DNA of 5,875 nt, from NCBI GenBank assembly GCA_017437705.1, contig JAFRYJ010000135.1:1-5875 (forward strand), written 5' to 3'. Both the position numbers and the translations under genes were made by a program. The stretch comes from Lachnospiraceae bacterium. GTDB taxonomy: Bacteria; Bacillota_A; Clostridia; Lachnospirales; Lachnospiraceae. The notes under the pieces were generated by a model. The model was not told the origin of the DNA and ran no database searches. It saw nothing but the letters and a program-made list of their open reading frames with translations. Below are positions 1-4,637 of the stretch, one piece after another (position 1 is the stretch's first letter; each line of letters begins with the position of its first letter).

Positions 1-21
1 ACCCATTACGTACTGTCCCAT
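1..21 (-). CDS. Start of a divergent gene, cut by the window edge
   Basis: Reading the minus strand, an AAAGGAG ribosome site (positions 34-28) lies six bases before an ATG at 21-19. The visible codons give MGQYVMG and run off the window. The strong, well-spaced ribosome site, and the fact that the region to the right otherwise lacks a gene until 251, support a real start. A second in-frame ATG at 6-4 has no ribosome site of its own. Seven residues say nothing about function. Being divergent from the nitroreductase, it could be its regulator, but that is only a positional guess. Confidence 0.55.
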
Positions 22-129
22 TACGATCTCCTTTCATAATGCCGCATCATCAGATGTTTTGTGTCTGTTAAGTTCGTTCTGTCTGTGACGAATTTTGGTT
101 GTCATTCGTGAATCACATATGTTACTATA

Positions 130-158
130 CTACTATCACAAGTACTTCACCTTGTCAA
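130..158 (-). promoter_or_regulatory. Candidate promoter for the left-edge minus gene
   Basis: On the minus strand a perfect TTGACA (158-153) is followed after 17 bases by TAGTAG (135-130), a poor -10 box with three of six consensus bases. This would give a leader of roughly 100 bases before the ATG at 21. The -35 box overlaps the small dyad CTTGT-CA-ACAAG (151-162), a position where a repressor could act. The weak -10 keeps confidence low. Confidence 0.33.
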
Positions 159-200
159 CAAGTGCAGACCCGTATCTGCTTTTGTGGCTCTGCGGATCAA

Positions 201-215
201 ATTACACATTGTAAT
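201..215. promoter_or_regulatory. 15-bp dyad upstream of nitroreductase (possible operator)
   Basis: ATTACA-CAT-TGTAAT is a perfect inverted repeat with six-base arms and a three-base centre, ending 35 bases before the nitroreductase ATG. TACA/TGTA arms are known from BlaI/MecI/CopY-type operators, but those usually have a two-base centre, so no regulator family is assigned. The position near the presumed core promoter fits a repressor site. Confidence 0.35.
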
Positions 216-250
216 AAAGATCAGGCTTATTACGAAAGGGAGAGACCATC

Positions 251-1057
251 ATGAAAAACACCGCCAACATCAACCCTGACCTTTGCATCGGCTGCGGAAT
301 GTGCTCATATGACTGCCCGCAGGCATGCTTTGAGCTGAAAGAAAACCGCTCCGTTTTTATCGGAAATACCTGCATCGGCTGCGGCCACTGTGCATGCATA
401 TGTCCAGCCGGGGCAATAACCCTTAATGATGACAGCATTTACGACTATATCGAAACAGCTTCGCTGGATCACCTGATCGATCCCGAGACGCTGGAGAACT
501 TCATGCAGACCCGCCGGAGCATAAGGCATTTTACAAATGCCCCTGTTACCGTTGAGGAGATCAACGCCCTGCTTGACGCCGGCAGATATGCTCCGACAGC
601 CGTTAATTCACAGGATGTCAAATACACGGTAGTGCTTAAGGAAATGGATAAATTCAGGGACCTCATGTGGGAGGGCTACAGGAATCTGATCGACGCCACC
701 CGTGAGACCAATCCCGTCAGGGCCGATCATCTGTACAGAAGGGTCGCCGCTCTGGAAGCCGATCCCAATGATGACCAGATGGTCTTCGGAGCAAAGGCCG
801 CGATCTTTATAGATTCCTCCAGGTGGGCTCTTGATGCCGGCATCGCCGCGGCCTATATAGAATTGAAGGCACATTCCATGGGGCTCGGCGTGCTCTTCTC
901 GGGCTACAGCACCATAGTACTGGACTATAATGCCGAAGCTGCAGAATGGCTGGGCTTTACCGAGAAAAAGCCTTCCGTCTGCCTGCTGGTCGGCCACCCG
1001 GCGGTCGAATATAAGAGGGTGCCCAAACGCAAGCCCGCTAATGTAACTTACAAATAA
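251..1057 (+). CDS. Nitroreductase-family FMN oxidoreductase with N-terminal 2[4Fe-4S] ferredoxin domain
   Basis: This 268-residue protein probably catalyses FMN-dependent reduction, in the cytoplasm, of a nitro, quinone or similar acceptor, fed by its own iron-sulfur domain. Two CxxCxxCxxxCP motifs stand at Cys12/15/18/22 and Cys41/44/47/51, each able to bind a [4Fe-4S] cluster; Cys49 is an extra cysteine inside the second. The nitroreductase fold follows from about residue 84, with the FMN phosphate-binding RRSIR (88-92), the APTAVNSQ segment (114-121), the glycine-rich GLGVLFSGY (211-219) and a typical C-terminal VGHPAVEYKRVPKRK. There is no signal peptide or membrane segment. The ATG follows a GGGAG site with eight-base spacing, and a hairpin terminator follows the stop, so it appears monocistronic. 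The domain architecture is well known in anaerobes; the physiological substrate cannot be read from sequence. Confidence 0.93.
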   Translation: MKNTANINPDLCIGCGMCSYDCPQACFELKENRSVFIGNTCIGCGHCACICPAGAITLNDDSIYDYIETASLDHLIDPETLENFMQTRRSIRHFTNAPVTVEEINALLDAGRYAPTAVNSQDVKYTVVLKEMDKFRDLMWEGYRNLIDATRETNPVRADHLYRRVAALEADPNDDQMVFGAKAAIFIDSSRWALDAGIAAAYIELKAHSMGLGVLFSGYSTIVLDYNAEAAEWLGFTEKKPSVCLLVGHPAVEYKRVPKRKPANVTYK

Positions 1058-1079
1058 ATCATATAAGACGCCGAACGCA

Positions 1080-1114
1080 AAAGACTCCGGAACCATGACA
1101 GTTCCGGAGTCTTT
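1080..1114 (+). terminator. Rho-independent terminator after nitroreductase
   Basis: A perfect 14-bp stem, AAAGACTCCGGAAC paired with GTTCCGGAGTCTTT, encloses a seven-base loop and begins 22 bases after the stop codon. The tail on the plus strand is T-rich but interrupted (TCTATGTTTTC). On the minus strand it reads out into CTTTTGCG, so it may also stop transcription coming from the aldo/keto reductase. Confidence 0.82.
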
Positions 1115-1137
1115 CTATGTTTTCATATTAACGTCCA

Positions 1138-1214
1138 CCCAAGCAAAATAACCAGCCCGAACGAACATGCCCACGGGGTCCGAGAGTGAGGGCGGCGTTA
1201 TTTTGCGCTTTTAT
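1138..1214 (+). repeat. Structured intergenic repeat, full copy A
   Basis: This is one of two 77-bp copies (the other starts 156 bp later) that align without gaps. The core 1143-1206 folds as an outer 10-bp stem (GCAAAATAAC with GTTATTTTGC), a short GCCC/GGGC stem (1155-1158 with 1190-1193), a 10x10 internal loop, and an apical GCCC-ACG-GGGT hairpin (1169-1179). Conserved flanks are CCCAA on the left and GCGCTTTTAT on the right. Differences from copy B preserve pairing, which supports a structured RNA or folding DNA element. The strand is assigned plus because the internal loop would offer tandem G-A pairs only in that RNA. I do not recognise the family. Confidence 0.8.
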
Positions 1215-1252
1215 CCGAAGGATCCGAGAGTGAGGACGGCGTATTATATTTT
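1213..1252 (+). repeat. Structured intergenic repeat, right-half copy
   Basis: This segment starts with the apical hairpin ATCC-GAA-GGAT and continues through the conserved CCGAGAGTGA and a diverged right arm (GTATTATATTTT). Its first 21 bases match copy B exactly. The left arm and left side of the internal loop are missing, and the half copy abuts the tail of copy A directly. It cannot form the outer stem and looks like a truncated or recombined remnant. Confidence 0.7.
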
Positions 1253-1293
1253 CGCCCTTTCTCTCATCGTGAATGCTCCTCTTTTTACTCCCG

Positions 1294-1370
1294 CCCAAGC
1301 AAAATGACCCGCCTGAACGAACATATCCGAAGGATCCGAGAGTGAAGGCGGCGTCATTTTGCGCTTTTAT
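1294..1370 (+). repeat. Structured intergenic repeat, full copy B
   Basis: This second complete copy has the same layout as copy A: outer stem GCAAAATGAC with GTCATTTTGC (1299-1308 with 1353-1362), GCCT/AGGC stem (1311-1314 with 1346-1349), and apical ATCC-GAA-GGAT hairpin (1325-1335). Eleven of 64 core bases differ from copy A, six of them as three compensatory pairs. Its conserved tail GCGCTTTTAT (1361-1370) overlaps the aldo/keto reductase stop codon, so the element runs into that gene's 3' end. Confidence 0.8.
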
Positions 1371-2518
1371 TTCACCTTCGTCCTCTCTCTGAGCTCGAAC
1401 CTCTCCACGCATTTCTCCAGAAGCTCCCTGATGGGCAGCTCCTGAGGACAGGTAAGCTCGCAGGCACCGCACTTGATGCAGTCTGATGCCTTGTTGTTGT
1501 TATTCGTGATGTCTTCATGGTAATAGCATTCCGTGCTCCAGGTATCCGAAGGGAACTGCGTTACCGCATTGTAGCATGCGAAGATATCCGGGATAAGCAG
1601 ACCCTGAGGACATCCGTCCACACAGTATCTGCAGGCCGTACAGTCGATGAAATCCTGGCCCTTCAGGATATCCCTTACCCTGAAAACAGTCTCCATCTCC
1701 TCCTCGGTAAGAGGCTTGAAATCCTTGAATATCTCGATGTTCTCCTTTATCTGCTCCACTGTGCTGGCACCGGAAAGCACCAGTTCCACGCCTTCGAAGG
1801 AGCCTGCGAACCTGTAGCCGTAGCTGGCAGGCGTGCCTCCGCCGATCTTTGCGAATTCCGCGATGGCCTCATCCGGCATATGCTTTACCAGAGACCCGCC
1901 GCGGAGAGACTCCATGATGAACACTGCCTTGTCGTATTTGCGGGCAACATCATAGACCTTACGGCTCTCGATGGAGGGACTGTCGTAATCGTAGTAATTG
2001 AACTGGATCTGGACCGCCTCGATCTCGGGATTCTCCTGAAGGATGAGCTCTAAAACGTCGGCCCTGTCGTGGAAGGACATTCCCAGATGTTTGATCTTGC
2101 CTTCCTTCTTCAGCTCCTTTACAACATCATACGCTCCCCTCTCCTTGAACATCTTGTACCTGCGCAGGTTCTGGGAATGCATCAGATAAAAATCGAAATA
2201 ATCCACGCCGCAGATATCCAGCTGTGACTGGAACAGAGGCCTTATATCCTCCCTGCAGGAGAAATAGGCTCTGGACAGCTTGTTGGCAAGGATAAAGCTT
2301 TCCCTGGGATACCTGTCCGTGATGCATTCCTTTACGGATCCCTCGCTGGCGCCGCCGATATAGTTATGCGATGTGTCGAAGTAATTGAAGCCGTTCTCCA
2401 TGCAGACGTCGACCATTCGCTTTGTTTCTTCCTTATCTACTACTCCCGGCTCCAGCAGCGGCAGGCGAAGCAGGCCGAATCCCATGTTCACCTTTAATTC
2501 CGGAAATTTCTTCCCCAT
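1367..2518 (-). CDS. Aldo/keto reductase with C-terminal 2[4Fe-4S] ferredoxin domain (COG1453 type)
   Basis: This 383-residue cytoplasmic oxidoreductase has an N-terminal (beta/alpha)8 aldo/keto reductase barrel, residues about 5-275. The catalytic tetrad is visible: Asp48 and Tyr53 in FDTSHNY, Lys80 in LANKLS, His114 in YLMHS. A helical linker leads to two cluster motifs, CTACRYCVDGCP (Cys293/296/299/303) and CIKCGACELTCP (Cys347/350/353/357). The barrel normally uses NAD(P)H; the clusters suggest transfer of electrons between ferredoxin-like carriers and a carbonyl substrate, which is unknown. The reading frame is open for 36 further codons upstream, but the ATG at 2518 is chosen because GGGGGTG (2530-2524) lies five bases before it and homology starts there. 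Its stop codon lies in the conserved tail of repeat copy B. The gap of 120 bp to the protease gene leaves open whether it has its own promoter. Confidence 0.92.
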   Translation of the reverse strand: MGKKFPELKVNMGFGLLRLPLLEPGVVDKEETKRMVDVCMENGFNYFDTSHNYIGGASEGSVKECITDRYPRESFILANKLSRAYFSCREDIRPLFQSQLDICGVDYFDFYLMHSQNLRRYKMFKERGAYDVVKELKKEGKIKHLGMSFHDRADVLELILQENPEIEAVQIQFNYYDYDSPSIESRKVYDVARKYDKAVFIMESLRGGSLVKHMPDEAIAEFAKIGGGTPASYGYRFAGSFEGVELVLSGASTVEQIKENIEIFKDFKPLTEEEMETVFRVRDILKGQDFIDCTACRYCVDGCPQGLLIPDIFACYNAVTQFPSDTWSTECYYHEDITNNNNKASDCIKCGACELTCPQELPIRELLEKCVERFELRERTKVK

Positions 2519-2638
2519 TGTCACACCCCCGTTTATTCTATGATTATGATCCTGTATTGCCTTATTTATACTGGTTTTGTTTATTCTAACATACATTCCG
2601 GGGTTTGTATGCAAAAATTCCCGCAAATTATTTCACAG
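2519..2638 (-). promoter_or_regulatory. AT-rich leader upstream of aldo/keto reductase
   Basis: This 120-bp gap between the protease stop and the reductase start is AT-rich. On the minus strand it contains TATAAAT (2570-2564), a fair -10 box, but no good -35 box at 16-18 bases. A ten-base sequence, GTTTATTCTA on the plus strand, occurs twice (2531-2540 and 2579-2588), one copy on each side of the -10 candidate. No clear terminator was seen, so read-through from the protease gene is possible. Confidence 0.28.
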
Positions 2639-3472
2639 TCATGCCGGAGCCTCCCACTCCGGCAGCTTCCCGACATGATCCTCGCCGAAAAACATATCCT
2701 TTTTGATCAGTACTATGACAGCCGCTGCCGCAGTCACTACTATGGTCTCAATGCACTTTGTATCAGGCGTCATGGCGATCTTTTCCTGCATCAGGTTGAC
2801 GAACAGATGGAACATCATGCAGGCGAAGATCGACCGGCCGCTCTCAAGATAGACCCAGGTGATGATGAACCCCAGCGGTATCCCGCTTATGAAAAAGTTG
2901 ATGACATAGAGCGGATCCGTCATCAAGCCGGCCTGGTATGTGCCCTTGATGAAGATCAGCGGGAAATGCCAGAAGGACCAGATCGCGCCGAACAGCAGGG
3001 ACTCTTTACACCAGTTCATGTAATTGCCGATGGAGTCCTCGCAGTAGCCCTTCCAGCCTATCTCCTCTATAAATGATGCCAGCAGTATCGTTAAAAGCGC
3101 GCTGCCGACGCCTACTCCGGTGAAAGAAAAATCCTCCGTGAAGGAAAACTGCTTAAGCGACCCGCCGAAGGGTATCGACAGCAGGATCGACAGGGCGATG
3201 ATGAGCGCAAATACCGCGACGGAGATCAGCAGATTCGACCATTTGACTTTATAAAACCCCACAAGCTTGTTCTTCAGATCCGTTTTCAGGGCCTTCGAGC
3301 CGGAGAATACCACAAAAAGCGTGGAGATGACGGCCGGCATGATGAGCCCAATGACCATCATCAGCGCACCCGCATCCTCCGGCAGAAACACGGCCGGTAT
3401 CCAGAATGCCCATGTAAACAGATAGGTAAGGACGAAGAACAGCACGGGACGGTATCTGTATTTCGTTTCCAT
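2639..3472 (-). CDS. CPBP (Abi/CAAX) family intramembrane metalloprotease
   Basis: This 277-residue polytopic membrane protein probably cleaves a membrane-bound peptide or protein, or protects against a bacteriocin-like peptide. Hydrophobic segments lie near residues 9-30, 37-57, 80-100, 121-136, 158-175, 188-208 and 241-256. The family motifs are present: EEIGWKG (Glu136-Glu137, with Lys141 where the family usually has Arg), FWH with His169 preceding FPLIF, and HLFVN (His222, Asn226). The ATG at 3472 shares one base with the regulator's stop (TGATG), and AGAGGTGAG just upstream inside the regulator gene serves as ribosome site. A GTG one codon earlier is too close to that site. The overlap implies translational coupling with the XRE regulator. 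The substrate is unknown; bacteriocin immunity or protein processing are both known roles in this family. Confidence 0.9.
   Translation of the reverse strand: METKYRYRPVLFFVLTYLFTWAFWIPAVFLPEDAGALMMVIGLIMPAVISTLFVVFSGSKALKTDLKNKLVGFYKVKWSNLLISVAVFALIIALSILLSIPFGGSLKQFSFTEDFSFTGVGVGSALLTILLASFIEEIGWKGYCEDSIGNYMNWCKESLLFGAIWSFWHFPLIFIKGTYQAGLMTDPLYVINFFISGIPLGFIITWVYLESGRSIFACMMFHLFVNLMQEKIAMTPDTKCIETIVVTAAAAVIVLIKKDMFFGEDHVGKLPEWEAPA
2643..2663 (-). other. GC-rich hairpin over the end of the protease gene
   Basis: GCCGGAG and CTCCGGC form a perfect 7-bp stem with a seven-base loop, covering the last codons before the protease stop. On the minus strand no T-run follows directly; TTTTT comes only about 30 bases later. 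It may slow or attenuate transcription or protect the 3' end of the regulator-protease message, but a proper terminator is not supported. Confidence 0.3.
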
Positions 3473-4350
3473 CACTCACCTCTTACGGTGAGCTCTGTCT
3501 TTCGGCCGTTCAGCTCTACCCTGCTCTCTGCTTCGGGAAGGTTCTCATAATTATCGAAGATCACATTGCAGGACCTGGCCTTGCTGTACACGTTGACCTT
3601 CGCACCCTTTGTGAGGAAAAGCCCCGATACACAGTTCAGCTGGTTTATGTCCAGCTGCTCCAGGGAGCCGTCGTAATTAATATTGGCATCATTCGACAGC
3701 GATACCTCAAAATGACCCTTAACATTTCTGATGTCTGCCGTACCAGCCTTGCCGTCAAATTCCAGATGCTTCGGCTCGCTGAAATCATGGATAAAAAGCC
3801 TGCCGGTCTCGCCATCCAGCTCGATCTTATCCGATAAAGCCGCGGGAAGGATGATCCTTATATCCACATGCTCCATCGCATCCTGCCTTGAAAGGGCCTT
3901 GTCCGTTGCAACGCTGACGTAGTTCTTGTCCAGCTTTATCTGAAGCACCGCGATATCGATCTTCCTGCCGTTATCAAGCTTTACCTTTGCCAGCCTGTAC
4001 GCCCTGTCCTCCAGGTCCGTGCTTATCTCGACCACCGCTTTTTCCGTTTCACCCAGCGTGACGTCCAAAGATCTGGCACTGCCGAATGTGATATCAAAAT
4101 CGGTCTTTCCGAAGATGTCAAATTCGCTGCGGCTTACGTTTTCCCTGCTGCCGGCCTCTCCCTCCGACAGAAGCTCGTCTATGGTTATGCCGAAGGCCTT
4201 CGCCAGCGTCTCAAGATTTCCTATATCGGGAATGCCGTTTCCCGTTTCCCATTTCGTGATAGCCTGTCGTGATACCGAAAGCTTCTCAGCCAGCTCCTCC
4301 TGTGTAAGGTTGTTCTGTTTTCTTAAATTTCTGATCTTTTCGCTTAACAT
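3472..4350 (-). CDS. XRE-family regulator with C-terminal beta-repeat (DUF4097-like) domain
   Basis: This is a 292-residue DNA-binding protein. Residues 5-61 are a Cro/C1-type helix-turn-helix (LRKQNNLTQEELAEKLSVSR, then QAITKWETGNGIPDI), with recognition helix around 26-37. After a linker (62-80), the remaining 200 residues are strand-rich with short hydrophobic/Gly/Asp repeats (for example IELDGETGRLFI, LEFDGKAGTADI, VSLSNDANINYDG), resembling the DUF4097 putative-adhesin beta solenoid. No signal peptide or membrane segment is seen, so the domain should be cytoplasmic. The ATG at 4350 has an AAAGGAG site (4365-4359) eight bases upstream; a GTG 19 codons earlier lacks one and lies in the operator-like sequence. 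It overlaps the protease start by one base. Autoregulation through the upstream palindrome is likely. The DUF4097 assignment is by pattern only; the DNA-binding domain is secure. Confidence 0.9.
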   Translation of the reverse strand: MLSEKIRNLRKQNNLTQEELAEKLSVSRQAITKWETGNGIPDIGNLETLAKAFGITIDELLSEGEAGSRENVSRSEFDIFGKTDFDITFGSARSLDVTLGETEKAVVEISTDLEDRAYRLAKVKLDNGRKIDIAVLQIKLDKNYVSVATDKALSRQDAMEHVDIRIILPAALSDKIELDGETGRLFIHDFSEPKHLEFDGKAGTADIRNVKGHFEVSLSNDANINYDGSLEQLDINQLNCVSGLFLTKGAKVNVYSKARSCNVIFDNYENLPEAESRVELNGRKTELTVRGE

Positions 4351-4396
4351 GATCCAAGCTCCTTTCGTTTTTGTGCCTGCATCATAACGCTTCCTG

Positions 4397-4406
4397 TTGC
4401 GTAGCA
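4397..4406. repeat. Second copy of the operator half-site
   Basis: TTGCGTAGCA occurs here and again at 4448-4457, where it forms the right half of the palindrome in the presumed promoter. The two copies are in the same orientation and 51 bp apart, close to five helical turns. This copy lies downstream of the putative -10 box, in the message leader, and could be an auxiliary binding site. Confidence 0.35.
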
Positions 4407-4434
4407 CAGCATATGCATCTTTACATTTACCTCT

Positions 4435-4456
4435 ATTTTACGCTACTTTGCGTAGC
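4435..4456 (-). promoter_or_regulatory. Candidate promoter/operator of the regulator-protease operon
   Basis: On the minus strand TAAAAT (4440-4435) is a good -10 box about 85 bases before the regulator ATG. Directly upstream, where the promoter spacer would be, lies the inverted repeat GCTAC-GCAAA-GTAGC (4456-4442). A repressor bound there would block polymerase, as expected for an autoregulated XRE protein. No good -35 hexamer was found at 16-18 bases, so the promoter is tentative. Confidence 0.42.
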
Positions 4457-4540
4457 ATTTTGCGTTTTCAGGCGTATTTTTCGATTTTTTGCAAGCTTTT
4501 CATTGCATTTTTACGTAATTTCGATGCATATTTAAGTTTT
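4447..4540. other. Phased T/A-tract region, possible curved DNA
   Basis: Ten runs of three to six T on the plus strand lie upstream of the regulator promoter. Several are centred near 4448, 4459, 4479, 4488, 4499, 4510, 4520 and 4532, many of them 10-12 bp apart. A-tracts in step with the helix bend DNA and can raise promoter activity. There is no gene here; together with 4351-4446 this fills the space between the regulator start and the terminator of the HAD gene. Confidence 0.4.
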
Positions 4541-4550
4541 GGCATCAAAA

Positions 4551-4572
4551 ACCGCCGGAGTTTTCCGGCGGT
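4551..4572 (-). terminator. Intrinsic terminator of the HAD phosphatase unit
   Basis: A perfect 9-bp stem, ACCGCCGGA with TCCGGCGGT, has a four-base loop. On the minus strand the stem runs into TTTTTG, the expected U-tract, about 65 bases after the phosphatase stop codon. It separates that unit from the regulator operon. The plus strand reads out into GTAAAAATC and would not terminate well. Confidence 0.85.
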
Positions 4573-4637
4573 GTAAAAATCATTATTTTTAGTTGTACAA
4601 CAAATCATATTGTTCCCAAAAGCACCTCTATCGTCAT

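Larger units (their letters stand above)
22..250. promoter_or_regulatory. Divergent intergenic control region
   Basis: This stretch separates two divergently read starts (minus at 21, plus at 251) and contains no convincing reading frame. It holds a TTGACA box for the minus-strand gene, direct and inverted ACAAG half-sites around 138-162, and a 15-bp dyad at 201-215 close to the nitroreductase start. No clear -35/-10 pair for the plus strand could be picked by eye. The nitroreductase ribosome site GGGAG (238-242) sits eight bases before its ATG. Confidence 0.5.

Noticed and set aside
164..179. Hairpin GCAGA-CCCGTA-TCTGC followed by TTTT as a terminator
   Set aside because: The stem is only five base pairs and no gene lies upstream on the plus strand that would need it.
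608..1096. Minus-strand open frame of 162 codons
   Set aside because: It is antisense to the nitroreductase and begins inside the terminator hairpin region.
1143..1206. Repeat copy as a transcription terminator
   Set aside because: The outer stem is AT-rich with long internal loops and the T-run is short. A far better hairpin already ends the nitroreductase at 1080-1114.
1138..1370. CRISPR array
   Set aside because: There are only two full units and one half unit, 77 bp long with unequal spacing, and no spacer pattern or cas gene.
1128..1472. Minus-strand open frame with repeated segments reading KAQNxAAxTLG...VRSG..FCLGG
   Set aside because: The similar peptides arise because repeat copies A and B are 156 bp (52 codons) apart and so in one frame. 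The base differences follow pairing, not codon position, the frame overlaps the reductase 3' end, and no ribosome site fits.
1517..2053. Plus-strand open frame of 178 codons
   Set aside because: It lies fully antisense to the well-supported aldo/keto reductase and shows no domain or ribosome site.
2519..2626. Longer N-terminus for the aldo/keto reductase
   Set aside because: The extra 36 residues lack a ribosome site, lie in AT-rich leader DNA, and precede the family's normal start; GGGGGTG before 2518 decides the start.
2540..3076. Plus-strand open frame of 178 codons
   Set aside because: It is antisense to the CPBP protease, whose catalytic motifs are clear, and is low in recognisable features.
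4351..4407. GTG start adding 19 residues to the XRE regulator
   Set aside because: There is no ribosome site upstream and it lies in the operator-like repeat; the ATG at 4350 has AAAGGAG at good spacing and fits the usual domain start.
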